DNA from: an uncultured Collinsella sp.
GTDB taxonomy: Bacteria; Actinomycetota; Coriobacteriia; Coriobacteriales; Coriobacteriaceae
Direction: 5' to 3'
Length of the DNA stretch: 64,000 bases
Assembly (NCBI GenBank): GCA_958437495.1
Contig: CAUBOH010000007.1
Location: forward strand, 16,707 to 80,706
The notes beneath the pieces are model-generated. The model was not told the origin of the DNA and searched no databases. It saw only the letters and a program-made list of their open reading frames with translations. Positions 25,027 through 33,024 of this stretch are shown here, in pieces (the stretch's first letter is position 1; each line of letters starts with the position of its first letter). The position numbers were made by a program, and so were the translations under genes.

Positions 25027-25468
25027 TGCTGGGATCGAACTCGCTAGCCGGAATCACGCGGTACCCGTGACGCAGCAGCAGATCGACAAAAACACCGTTG
25101 CCCGCGGTGAGCGTACCGCTAAAGGTGCCATCGTAGACGCGACCCGCACCGCACGAGGGGCTACGATCCTGCAAGACGCACGCAGCGATCTCGGACGGGC
25201 CGCCCGCCTGCTCGCACATGTCGAGCGCTCGTTGGGCACCCAGGCGAAACTCGCGATCGACCGAGACGCCCTCGCAGGTGCGGACCTCGCCGTTCACGAT
25301 CTCGGATGGCTTGCGCGGTGTGGGCAAGCCACCAAAAACCTCGGGGCATACCAAAAGGACCTCGGTCCCTGTGCGTTCGCACGCTTCGACCAGCTCGCGA
25401 TGGTAGTTATCGAGCCCGTTATACTTGCAGCTCTCGCCTATCAAGCAGGCACTTACCACGATCTTCAT
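24977..25468 (-). CDS. DUF523 family protein (YbbK-like)
   Basis: 163 residues. Family motifs: SACLIGESCKYNG (12 residues in from the start region), VCPEVFGGLPTPR, RSPSCGAGRVYDG and GNGVFVDLL. Two conserved Cys-containing motifs suggest metal or redox binding; function is unknown. The ATG at 25466-25468 follows GAGGAG. The last 15-20 residues (DPSMLEHCPQHSNPTLPHG) overlap the recombinase scar on the other strand and do not look like the usual family end, so the natural C terminus may have been replaced. Confidence 0.85.
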   Translation of the reverse strand: MKIVVSACLIGESCKYNGLDNYHRELVEACERTGTEVLLVCPEVFGGLPTPRKPSEIVNGEVRTCEGVSVDREFRLGAQRALDMCEQAGGPSEIAACVLQDRSPSCGAGRVYDGTFSGTLTAGNGVFVDLLLRHGYRVIPASEFDPSMLEHCPQHSNPTLPHG

Positions 25469-25485
25469 ATAACAACTCTCCTCAC

Positions 25486-25528
25486 GCAAAATCGCCCCAT
25501 TTGAGATGGACACTCAAATGGGGCGATT
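25486..25528 (-). terminator. Terminator of ftsH
   Basis: A perfect 16-base stem (25490-25505 with 25513-25528) with a 7-base loop, followed on the minus strand by TTTTG. It lies 19 bases after the ftsH stop and just upstream of the DUF523 ribosome site. Confidence 0.85.
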
Positions 25529-25546
25529 GACACAGCGCAACTAGTA

Positions 25547-27439
25547 TTACTGCTGCTTTGGCATCAGCGGATTCTCGCGCGTGAGAAGATTCATAAACTC
25601 CTCGCCCGTGATCGTCTCCTTCTTGTACAGATAACGAGCCAGCTCGTGGAGCTTAAACTTGTTCTCCTTGAGGATCTGTAGGGCGCGGTCGTGCGCATCC
25701 TCGATCAGCTTGGCGACAATCGCGTCCACGCGCTCGGCCGTGCCGGGAGCGCAGGTGAGCGACGTGTCCTGGTTGAGGTACGCGTTCTGGACGGTACCGA
25801 GCGCCATCATGCCAAACTCATCGGACATACCAAAGCGTGTCACCATATTACGGGCGAGCTTAGTGGCCTGCTCAATATCGTTGGCCGCACCGGTCGTCAT
25901 CTCGCCAAAGATGAGCTCCTCGGCAGCACGTCCGCCGCAGTAGACGGCGAGCTTGTCCAGAACCTCCTGGCGCGTGGTCAGGAAGCGCTCGTCCTCCTCG
26001 ACCTGCATAGTGTAGCCCAGAGCACCGCTCGTGCGCGGCACGATGGTGATCTTCGTAACCGGCGCAGAGCCCTTCTGGCGGGCGGCAACGATGGCATGGC
26101 CGATCTCGTGGTAGGACACGACCTGCTTCTCGTGGTCGGACAGCACCGTGGACTTACGCTGCTGGCCGGCAATGACGACCTCCACCGACTCCTCAAAGTC
26201 GTCCTGCGTGGCGCGCTTGCGACCCTCGCGGACGGCACGCAGGGCGCCCTCGTTGATAATGTTAGCCAAGTCGGCGCCCGAGGCACCGGGCGTGGCGCGG
26301 GCAATCGCGGTCAGGTCGATCGGCGGCTGCGTCTTCACGCTCTTGGCATGCAGCTCGAGAATGTTCTTACGGCCGGTCAGGTCGGGCAGCTCAACGGGGA
26401 TACGGCGGTCAAAACGACCAGGGCGAAGCAGGGCGGGATCGAGGCTGTCGGGACGGTTGGTTGCGGCAAGGACGACGATACCCTTGTGGTTATCGAAGCC
26501 GTCCATCTCGGTCAGCAGCTGGTTGAGCGTCTGCTCGCGCTCGTCGTTGCCGCTAAAGCCGCCGCCATCGCGCTTCTTGCCGATGGTATCGATCTCATCG
26601 ATAAAGACGATGCACGGGGCCTTTTCCTTGGCCTGCTTAAACAGATCACGCACCTTGGCAGCGCCACGGCCGACGAACATCTCGACGAACTCGGAGCCCG
26701 AAATGCTAAAGAACGGCACGCCCGCCTCGCCGGCGACAGCCTTGGCAAGCAGGGTCTTACCGGTACCCGGAGGGCCAACAAGAAGAGCGCCGCGCGGCAG
26801 CTTGGCGCCGATCTCCTCGTAGCGCTGCGGCTTCTCCAGAAAGTCGACGACTTCCTTGAGAGACTCCTTGGCCTCTTCCTGGCCAGCAACGTCCTTAAAG
26901 GTCACGCCCACATCCTTGGAAGCGATCACGCGAGCACCGGACTTGCCCAGTCCGCCGCCGCCAAAACCGCCGCCGCCAAAGTTCATCGACGGACCGTCAT
27001 CACCCATGGCCTTCTTCATGCGGCGGTTAAGCCACCAACCGATGAGGAAGAAAATCGCCATGGGAAGAATGAGGGTGAGCAGGTAGTAGGTCATCAGACC
27101 CGAGTTCTTATCGGGAACGACCGACTCCAGGGACGCACCGGATTCAAGCACGCGATCGGTAAAACCCGCATCATTCGGCACACCGGTCGTCTTGTAGGCG
27201 ATGTTCTCGTCCTCGCCCTTCTTGGTGTAATAAATCGTGTAATCGTCCGTGTTGTACTCGACCTTGTCGACGCTCTTCTTATCGAGCGCTTTAACAAACG
27301 TCGAGTAATCGGTCTTCGTAATCTGCTGCGTGTGACCGATGTTGGGGAACAGAACGGTCGAGAGCACGAGGTAGACGACGAAGGCGATGAGCACGTAGAG
27401 GATCATATTCCGTCTACGTTTGTTGTCATCCATCTCCAT
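25547..27439 (-). CDS. ftsH: ATP-dependent zinc metalloprotease FtsH
   Basis: A hexameric membrane AAA+ protease that removes misfolded and regulatory proteins. About 630 residues: two membrane helices (near 12-32 and 110-130) around an extracytoplasmic domain, a Gly-rich linker, AAA domain (Walker A VGPPGTGKT, Walker B CIVFIDEIDTIG, SRH ATNRPDSLDPALLRPGRFDR is split here as ATNRPDSLDPALL and RPGRFDRR) and zinc site HEIGHA with the third ligand in the MTTGAANDIEQAT region. The ATG at 27437-27439 has GGAG nine bases upstream; an ATG five codons earlier has none. Confidence 0.97.
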   Translation of the reverse strand: MEMDDNKRRRNMILYVLIAFVVYLVLSTVLFPNIGHTQQITKTDYSTFVKALDKKSVDKVEYNTDDYTIYYTKKGEDENIAYKTTGVPNDAGFTDRVLESGASLESVVPDKNSGLMTYYLLTLILPMAIFFLIGWWLNRRMKKAMGDDGPSMNFGGGGFGGGGLGKSGARVIASKDVGVTFKDVAGQEEAKESLKEVVDFLEKPQRYEEIGAKLPRGALLVGPPGTGKTLLAKAVAGEAGVPFFSISGSEFVEMFVGRGAAKVRDLFKQAKEKAPCIVFIDEIDTIGKKRDGGGFSGNDEREQTLNQLLTEMDGFDNHKGIVVLAATNRPDSLDPALLRPGRFDRRIPVELPDLTGRKNILELHAKSVKTQPPIDLTAIARATPGASGADLANIINEGALRAVREGRKRATQDDFEESVEVVIAGQQRKSTVLSDHEKQVVSYHEIGHAIVAARQKGSAPVTKITIVPRTSGALGYTMQVEEDERFLTTRQEVLDKLAVYCGGRAAEELIFGEMTTGAANDIEQATKLARNMVTRFGMSDEFGMMALGTVQNAYLNQDTSLTCAPGTAERVDAIVAKLIEDAHDRALQILKENKFKLHELARYLYKKETITGEEFMNLLTRENPLMPKQQ

Positions 27440-27531
27440 CTGCTTGAACTCCATCTACTGGGGTTGATAATGCTATCTAGAATACCCAACCCAGACGGCG
27501 ATAAACCGGCGCCGGGCACGAAAGGACAGAG

Positions 27532-28017
27532 ATGGCATCACTGGAAGTCGGCAAGGTTCAGATTTACACGGGCGACGGCAAAGGCAAGACGACGGCTGCG
27601 CTGGGGCTCGCGCTGCGCGCCACGGGCTATGGACTTAACGTACTCATGCTTCAGTTTGCCAAGAAACTGCACTGCGCCGAGCATGATGCCGCGCCGCGAC
27701 TGGGGCTGCGTATTGTGCAGGCCGATCGCGACACGCCCGAGGCTTGCGCCGCGCAGATCATGGAGCTCGCACGTGAGCAGATATCGCAGGTCGACGTTCT
27801 GATTCTGGACGAACTCGGCGAGGCCATGCGCCGGGGCTTTGTGACGCGCGAGGATGTGGAGGGGCTGATCGCGCTGAAGCCCGCCACCACGGAGCTCGTG
27901 CTCACCGGACGCGGGCTGCTGCCCCTCGCGGACCTCGCCGACCTGGTCACCGAAATGCGCCCCATCAAACATTACTTCGACGAAGGCCTCCTAGCCCGCC
28001 AAGGCATCGAATACTAA
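27532..28017 (+). CDS. cobO: Cob(I)yrinic acid a,c-diamide adenosyltransferase
   Basis: A CobA/CobO/BtuR-type enzyme that adds the adenosyl group to reduced corrinoids. The 161-residue protein has the variant P-loop YTGDGKGKTTAALG, the Asp strand DVLILDELGEAM, LVLTGRGLLP and the C-terminal signature EMRPIKHYFDEGLLARQGIEY split as EMRPIKHYFDEG and ARQGIEY. It stands alone, divergent from ftsH, with AAAGGACAG before the ATG, so it probably serves salvage of cobamides rather than a local biosynthetic operon. Confidence 0.92.
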   Translation: MASLEVGKVQIYTGDGKGKTTAALGLALRATGYGLNVLMLQFAKKLHCAEHDAAPRLGLRIVQADRDTPEACAAQIMELAREQISQVDVLILDELGEAMRRGFVTREDVEGLIALKPATTELVLTGRGLLPLADLADLVTEMRPIKHYFDEGLLARQGIEY

Positions 28018-28028
28018 ATGAACCGAAA

Positions 28029-28092
28029 GGGACGGAGGAAAACGGATCGCTTCGCCTTATCGCCTGGCCAATGATCCGTTTTCCTCCGTCCC
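28029..28092. repeat. 20-bp perfect inverted repeat (second REP-like type)
   Basis: GGGACGGAGGAAAACGGATC (28029-28048) and its exact complement (28073-28092) around a 24-base loop, placed between the convergent cobO and MATE genes. It lacks a clear T tract but could end transcripts from either side. Sequence differs from the elements at 15.7 and 23.4 kb apart from a GGGAC start. Confidence 0.8.
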
Positions 28093-28102
28093 CTACGGAT
28101 TA

Positions 28103-29452
28103 TTAGGCGGTGGCGCGGCCGAGCCAGTTGCCGCTGTGGTGGTAGATGGTGAACATCGTGGCCGTGATGAGCCAGGTTACGGGGTAAACCAGCAGCAGGT
28201 GCTCAAGCGACGGATCGAACGGCATAATCGCAAACACCCAGATCACCCTGAGCACGACAGCACCAAAAATCGTGAGCAGCATGGGCTGCAAGCTCACGCC
28301 GGCACCGCGAATGGAGCCCGACGCGTTTTCGATAATCGAGAAGATCGCGTAGAACGGCGCGATGAAATGAAGAATCGTCGTGGTGTACGCCGAAATCGAA
28401 GCATCGTCGACAAACAAACGCGACAACGGGCCCGAGAACACCAGCAGCACGGCAGACAGACCACCAATGAGCATAAACGACAGCACGAGCGACGTATGGT
28501 AGCCCTTGCGCATGCGCTCGTAGTTGCGCGCGCCAAAGTTCTGCGCCGAGAACGTGGTGATCGACACGCCAAGCGCCTCGGTAACCATCCAGACAATGCC
28601 ATCCAAGCGACCCGAAAGACCCCACGCCGTAGTGACATCGGCACCAAACGAGTTGACCGACACCTGAATCAAAACGTTGGAAATCGAATACGCAGCAGAC
28701 TGAAAGCCAAGCGGCAGACCACACGAGATCATGCTCTTACAAATGCCAGGATCAATGCCGAGTTTGGACAGCGAAAGCCGCCACGCACCCGGTGCGTGCA
28801 TCATACGAATCACGATCATCGTGGCGTTGGAGCAAATGGTCAGCGTCACCGCGATACCGCAGCCCAAAGCCTCCATATGCAGCACGGCAACAAAAATGAT
28901 ATCCAGCACAACGTTAACGAGGCAGCCGGAGGCAATGATCACAGCAGGCCCGCGCGTGTCGCCCACGGCGCGCAGCAGTGCCGTTCCCATATTGAGCAGC
29001 AGCGCCGCAACCATGGCGGCAAAGTAGCAACGAGCATAGGCAACGCCCTCGGCCAATAGTTCATGCGGCGTATTCATCAAAACGAGCATGGGCTCAACGA
29101 ACACTATGCCAAGAATCGAGAAAACGATACCGCCCACCAGCGCGAGCGTCATGGCCGTGTGGACCGAACGACTCAGTCGCTCATCATCGTGCTGGCCAAA
29201 ATACTGACCGGTAATGACCGCGCAGCCGGCGCCGACGCCAACGCAAAAGCCAATGCAAAGCTCGGTGAGCACCATCGTGGCCTGAATGCCGCCCAGCGCA
29301 AGCTTGCCGCCAAACTGACCGACAATATAGGTACCGATAAGCGTGTAAGCCTGCTGAAAAAACGAACTAAAAAAGATAGGAACGCACAGCGACAGCAGCT
29401 GTTGCCAAATGACACCCTGCGTTACATCGATAGCCGTAGATTTCTTAGCCAC
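28103..29452 (-). CDS. MATE family efflux transporter
   Basis: 449 residues with twelve predicted helices in two six-helix halves. The N-terminal half has QQAYTLIGTYIVGQFGG and the second half SAAYSISNVLIQVSVNSFGA and FSAQNFGARNYERMRKGY, the paired family repeats. MATE proteins exchange cationic drugs or metabolites for Na or H. The start is taken as GTG at 29450-29452, five bases after GGAGG; a longer frame to 29482 would add ten unlikely residues. No regulator adjoins it. Confidence 0.9.
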   Translation of the reverse strand: MAKKSTAIDVTQGVIWQQLLSLCVPIFFSSFFQQAYTLIGTYIVGQFGGKLALGGIQATMVLTELCIGFCVGVGAGCAVITGQYFGQHDDERLSRSVHTAMTLALVGGIVFSILGIVFVEPMLVLMNTPHELLAEGVAYARCYFAAMVAALLLNMGTALLRAVGDTRGPAVIIASGCLVNVVLDIIFVAVLHMEALGCGIAVTLTICSNATMIVIRMMHAPGAWRLSLSKLGIDPGICKSMISCGLPLGFQSAAYSISNVLIQVSVNSFGADVTTAWGLSGRLDGIVWMVTEALGVSITTFSAQNFGARNYERMRKGYHTSLVLSFMLIGGLSAVLLVFSGPLSRLFVDDASISAYTTTILHFIAPFYAIFSIIENASGSIRGAGVSLQPMLLTIFGAVVLRVIWVFAIMPFDPSLEHLLLVYPVTWLITATMFTIYHHSGNWLGRATA

Positions 29453-29576
29453 ACGCCCTCCCCACCAGCGTACGTTAAACAACGAAACGGCAATTTAAGA
29501 CCAAAGTCAATACCAGCTTAGCACCGACCGGCGTCGACCGAAACACCCCGAATCAGAGCCCGGTCGAACTATCTGC

Positions 29577-30491
29577 CTAGTGATACAAACCCGGCTGGTA
29601 GTGATACTCATTGCTCACGTGCGGGCAGAGCTGCCAAAAGGCGACGGCGCTGGCCGCGGCAACGTTGAGTGAATCGACACCGTGCGCCATCGGAATACGC
29701 ACGGCTCGGTCGCAACCGGCAATAGTCTTGGCGCCCAAGCCGGCACCCTCGGTACCCATAAAGATCGCTAGGCGATCTATCTCCTGCAGCACGGGATCGT
29801 CCAGCGACACCGAATCATCCGTCAGCGCCATCGCGGCACACGAAAAACCGGCATGATGCAGCGACGCCAACCCGTCATGCGGCCACACGCGCGCCTCACT
29901 GCCAATACGCGTCCACGGCACCTGAAACACAGTGCCCATGCTCACACGAGCCGAGCGACGATACAGTGGATCGCAGCACGTAGGGCTCACCAGAATGCCG
30001 TCGACATTGAGCGCGGCGGCCGAGCGGAAAATAGCGCCCACGTTCGTGTGGTCGACAATACCCTCGAGCACGCATACGCGCACCGGGTGCTCCCCCGCCG
30101 CCTCGACGACGCCGTCCAAGAACTCATCAACCGGAATCTGTCGCGGGCGACGAAACGCCGCCAGCGCGCCGCGAGTCACGTTAAAACCCGTCAACTGCTC
30201 CATGAGCTCCATGGAGGCCACGAACACGGGAACCGGACCTGCGCCCTCGCGCACGACTAGGCGCTCAAACAGCGGCATCATCTGGTCGAGCCAGCGTTCG
30301 CCCAAAAGAAAGCTCACCGGCTGGTATCCGGCACGCACCGCGCGCTCGATAACCTTGGCACTCTCGGCGATAAAGATACCCTTTTGCGGCTCCAGCACGC
30401 AGCGCAGCTCGCGCTCGGTCAGTCGCACGTAGGCATCGAGCCGCTCGTCCTCGAGCGAATCAATTCGCAGAACCTCAACGGCATCAGTCAT
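29577..30491 (-). CDS. TrmH/SpoU-family RNA 2'-O-methyltransferase
   Basis: 304 residues: an N-terminal SpoU substrate-binding domain (FIAESAKVIERAVRAGYQP) and the knotted SPOUT domain with NVGAIFRSAAAL (motif 1), FMGTEGAGLG (motif 2) and IPMAHGVDSLNVAAASAVA (motif 3, cofactor knot). The target, rRNA or tRNA, cannot be read off. The ATG at 30489-30491 is the natural start; an upstream extension includes a Cys-rich stretch with no support. It follows the folA gene on the same strand after an 110-base gap. Confidence 0.92.
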   Translation of the reverse strand: MTDAVEVLRIDSLEDERLDAYVRLTERELRCVLEPQKGIFIAESAKVIERAVRAGYQPVSFLLGERWLDQMMPLFERLVVREGAGPVPVFVASMELMEQLTGFNVTRGALAAFRRPRQIPVDEFLDGVVEAAGEHPVRVCVLEGIVDHTNVGAIFRSAAALNVDGILVSPTCCDPLYRRSARVSMGTVFQVPWTRIGSEARVWPHDGLASLHHAGFSCAAMALTDDSVSLDDPVLQEIDRLAIFMGTEGAGLGAKTIAGCDRAVRIPMAHGVDSLNVAAASAVAFWQLCPHVSNEYHYQPGLYH

Positions 30492-30600
30492 AGCAGCCAG
30501 CCCGCACCCTTCTTTACAGCACATCTATACCAAACGAGGCGACGCTAAGCGCCGCCCCATGCATTCAAATAACCCGATGATAGCGTTCACGCCAGACGAT

Positions 30601-31119
30601 TTACGCCTCAACGCGACGATACGTCACGAACTCATAATCGACGCCCTCGTCGCCCTCTCCCGAGGCAATCGTGGCAACACCACCACGCCGCGCGATCTCC
30701 CACGCGGGATCGACGTCCAAGTCGGGAAAGTACGTGTCCACGGCATGGGTGCAATGGTCGTGCGTGACCTCGGCCTCGGCGCAATACGGCAAAAACTGCC
30801 GATATACCTCGCCGCCGCCGATCACCCAGGCAACAGACTCACCGGCAACCGCGGCGAGCGCTTCGTCAACGCTATGCACCACGTCAACGCCCTCGGCAGC
30901 AAAGCTCTCGTCGCGCGTAAGCACGATATTGCGGCGGTTCTTGAGCGGACGCCCGCCGGGAAAACTCAGAAGTGTCTTGCGTCCCATAATGACCGGACAT
31001 CCCTTGGTACACGCCACAAAATGGCGCATATCGGCGCGATTGGACACGACCATGTCGCCCTCGCAACCAATGCCCCAGTCATCGCACACGGCGACAATGG
31101 CAGAAAGCTTACACGTCAT
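30601..31119 (-). CDS. folA: Dihydrofolate reductase
   Basis: Reduces dihydrofolate with NADPH. 172 residues: DDWGIGCEGDMVVSNRADM (Met20-loop region with the acidic active-site residue at NRADM), GRKTLLSFPGGRPLKNRRN (cofactor Arg/Thr) and WVIGGGEVYRQFLP. The Trp of the usual GxGNxxPW loop is replaced (GCEGDMVVSN), a common actinobacterial variation. The ATG at 31117-31119 has AGGTGA six bases upstream. It starts 10 bases after thyA, forming a thyA-folA pair that links dTMP synthesis to folate recycling. Confidence 0.93.
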   Translation of the reverse strand: MTCKLSAIVAVCDDWGIGCEGDMVVSNRADMRHFVACTKGCPVIMGRKTLLSFPGGRPLKNRRNIVLTRDESFAAEGVDVVHSVDEALAAVAGESVAWVIGGGEVYRQFLPYCAEAEVTHDHCTHAVDTYFPDLDVDPAWEIARRGGVATIASGEGDEGVDYEFVTYRRVEA

Positions 31120-31128
31120 GCGCGTCAC

Positions 31129-31977
31129 CTACACCGCAATGGGGATGTTCTTGACCTGCGGGCCGTGCTCGTAGCCCTCAACGATCAGGTCATCGGTCGT
31201 AAACGCGTAGAAATCATGCACATCGGGGTTAAGCGTTACCTTGGGAGCCGCAAACTGCGGACGCTCGATAAGCTCGCGGACGATATCAACATGACGGTCG
31301 TAGATATGGGCGTCGGCGATCACGTGCAACAACTCGCCGGGAATCATATCGACAGACTGCGCGACCATCATCAGCAAAATGGCGTACTGGCACACGTTCC
31401 AGTTGTTCGCGGCCAAAATGTCCTGGCTGCGCTGGTTGAGAATCATATTGAGCGTCGGTTTGTCATCCTGAGGGCGCTGCGTCACGTTATACGTCACGCT
31501 GTAGGCGCACGGATACAGGTGCATCTCGGACAGGTCGCTAAACACATAGGTGTTCGTCATAATGCGGCGGCTGTACGGCGTGTGCTTAAGGTCGTACAGC
31601 ACGCGGTCCATCTGGTCAAAGTCGCCCTCGGGATAATGGCTCTTCTGCCCAATCTGATACCCATAGGCCTTGCCGATGGAGCCGGTCTCGTCGGCCCACT
31701 CATCCCAAATATGGCTGTTGAGGTCATGCACGTTATTGGACTTCTTTTGATAGATCCACAGAATCTCGTCCATGGCAGACTTAAGCGCCGTGCGACGCAG
31801 GGTGAGCGCGGGGAACTCCTCACGCAGATCGTAGCGTGCCGTAACGCCAAAGTTTTTAATGGTATAGGCAGGGGTGCCGTCCTCCCACACCGGGCGGACC
31901 TTTTGGCCCTCGGTGGTGGTGCCATGGTCCAAAATATCGCGGCACATGGCTACAAACTGTTGATCAGCCTTGCTCAT
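31129..31977 (-). CDS. thyA: Thymidylate synthase (ThyA)
   Basis: Converts dUMP and methylene-THF to dTMP. 282 residues: Arg motif YSRRIMTNTY, the nucleophilic Cys in HLYPCAYSVTYNV, then LNQRSQDILAANNWNVCQYA (dUMP-phosphate Arg and Asn) and the C-terminal HVIADAHIYDRHVDIV. The ATG at 31975-31977 follows AGGAGGG, and the longer frame upstream is not coding. A TACAAT box at 32012-32017 (minus) is a likely -10. It is translated ahead of folA. Confidence 0.95.
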   Translation of the reverse strand: MSKADQQFVAMCRDILDHGTTTEGQKVRPVWEDGTPAYTIKNFGVTARYDLREEFPALTLRRTALKSAMDEILWIYQKKSNNVHDLNSHIWDEWADETGSIGKAYGYQIGQKSHYPEGDFDQMDRVLYDLKHTPYSRRIMTNTYVFSDLSEMHLYPCAYSVTYNVTQRPQDDKPTLNMILNQRSQDILAANNWNVCQYAILLMMVAQSVDMIPGELLHVIADAHIYDRHVDIVRELIERPQFAAPKVTLNPDVHDFYAFTTDDLIVEGYEHGPQVKNIPIAV

Positions 31978-32062
31978 TGACCCTCCTGTCAGTCGCCTAT
32001 AAGCGAGATTCATTGTAGCCCAGGCGCACGCGGCCCCACAGCCCAAACATAAGCCCTCATTT

Positions 32063-32078
32063 TCTGACATATGCCAGA
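32063..32078. promoter_or_regulatory. Palindromic operator-like site 1
   Basis: TCTGACATATGCCAGA, a near-perfect palindrome around CATATG. It ends six bases before the -35 box of the DUF134 gene and shares its core with site 2 at 32116-32131; centre-to-centre distance is 53 bases, about five helical turns. Confidence 0.6.
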
Positions 32079-32084
32079 AATTCC

Positions 32085-32112
32085 TTGCGTAAAATCGTAC
32101 ATTCGTTATTCT
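32085..32112 (+). promoter_or_regulatory. Promoter of the DUF134/NifX gene
   Basis: TTGCGT (32085-32090), a 16-base spacer and TATTCT (32107-32112). It lies between the two palindromes. Confidence 0.55.
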
Positions 32113-32115
32113 ATT

Positions 32116-32131
32116 GTTGACATATGTCAGA
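32116..32131. promoter_or_regulatory. Palindromic operator-like site 2
   Basis: GTTGACATATGTCAGA, the same core as site 1 (TGACATATG-CAGA), starting four bases after the -10 box and so covering the probable start site. A bound repressor here would block transcription of the DUF134 gene. Confidence 0.6.
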
Positions 32132-32143
32132 TTTGGAGAGTGT

Positions 32144-32908
32144 ATGGCAGGAAGACACGAAAAACTACGCCGCGTTGGGATTATCCCCGAATACCGCGGC
32201 TTTACCCCCGATGGTCTTGCCAGCGGCGACGCCATCGACATGACGGTCGACGAGCTCGAGGTCCTGCGCCTATGCGACCTGGAAGGGCTCAATCAGGAGG
32301 AAGTCGCCCAACACATGGGCATTGCCCGCGCCACGGTGGCAGCCATCTGCAGCCGCGCGCATCGCAAGGTGGCAAACGCGCTGGTCAATGGACGGGCGAT
32401 CGTCATCGAAGGCGGCAACATCGCGTACTCCCCCATCACCACGACGACGGCCGCATGGCCAGCAAAGGAGGTCGACACCATGAGGGTGGCAACGACGTAC
32501 GACAACGGCAATATCTTTATGCACTTTGGCCGCAGCGAGCAGTTCAAGATCTATGACATCCAGGACGGCAAGGTGCTCAACGAGCAGGTCGTAGGCACCG
32601 GCGGCACCGGTCACGGCGCCCTGGCGGGCCTGCTCGCCAACGGTGGCGTCGACACACTCATCTGCGGCGGCATCGGCGGCGGCGCCATCAACGCGCTCAC
32701 CCAGGCCGGCATCACGGTCTATGCGGGCGCCCAGGGCAGCTGCGATGCCTGCGTCGAGGCCCTCATTGCCGGCACGCTCGCGCAGACCGGCGAGGCCACC
32801 TGCGACTGCCATGGTCACGACCACGAGCACACCCATGAGCATGGTGAATCCTGCGGCTGCCACAGCCACCACGACCACGAAGGCCACGAGGGCTGCGGGT
32901 GCCACTAA
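32144..32908 (+). CDS. DUF134 helix-turn-helix protein fused to NifX/NifB-type domain with His/Cys tail
   Basis: 254 residues with three parts. Residues 1-100 are a DUF134 DNA-binding domain (PEYRGFTPDG, MTVDELEVLRLCDLEGLNQE, then MGIARATVAAICSRAHRKVA). Residues about 115-220 are a dinitrogenase FeMo-cofactor domain (MRVATTYDNGNIFMHFGRSE, GGVDTLICGGIGGGAINAL, GAQGSCDACVEALI). Residues 225-254 are a metal-binding tail of alternating His, Cys and acidic residues (CDCHGHDHEHTHEHGESCGC). Such proteins are often linked to iron-sulfur or metal handling. The ATG has GGAGAG. Two matching palindromes flank its promoter, suggesting self-regulation. Confidence 0.88.
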   Translation: MAGRHEKLRRVGIIPEYRGFTPDGLASGDAIDMTVDELEVLRLCDLEGLNQEEVAQHMGIARATVAAICSRAHRKVANALVNGRAIVIEGGNIAYSPITTTTAAWPAKEVDTMRVATTYDNGNIFMHFGRSEQFKIYDIQDGKVLNEQVVGTGGTGHGALAGLLANGGVDTLICGGIGGGAINALTQAGITVYAGAQGSCDACVEALIAGTLAQTGEATCDCHGHDHEHTHEHGESCGCHSHHDHEGHEGCGCH

Positions 32909-32967
32909 CTGGCAAGCGCCTCGGTGCCGACACGCGCCACACACACAACAAACCATGCAACAACGAC

Positions 32968-33001
32968 GAAGGCCGCCTGGAATACCATCCAGGCGGCCTT
33001 C
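32968..33001. terminator. Hairpin between convergent DUF134 and ffh genes
   Basis: 13-base stem GAAGGCCGCCTGG/CCAGGCGGCCTTC with an 8-base loop. It has no strong T tract on either strand but lies exactly between two convergent stop codons, so it probably serves both. Confidence 0.6.
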
Positions 33002-33024
33002 GCCATACACGACTCAACTAGTCG

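Noticed and set aside
25691..27802. 703-codon plus-strand frame over ftsH
   Set aside because: Antisense of ftsH that would also overrun the start of cobO.
32830..32908. Short tandem repeat or CRISPR-like array
   Set aside because: The repetitive CAC/GAC pattern is coding for the His/Cys tail of the DUF134 fusion.
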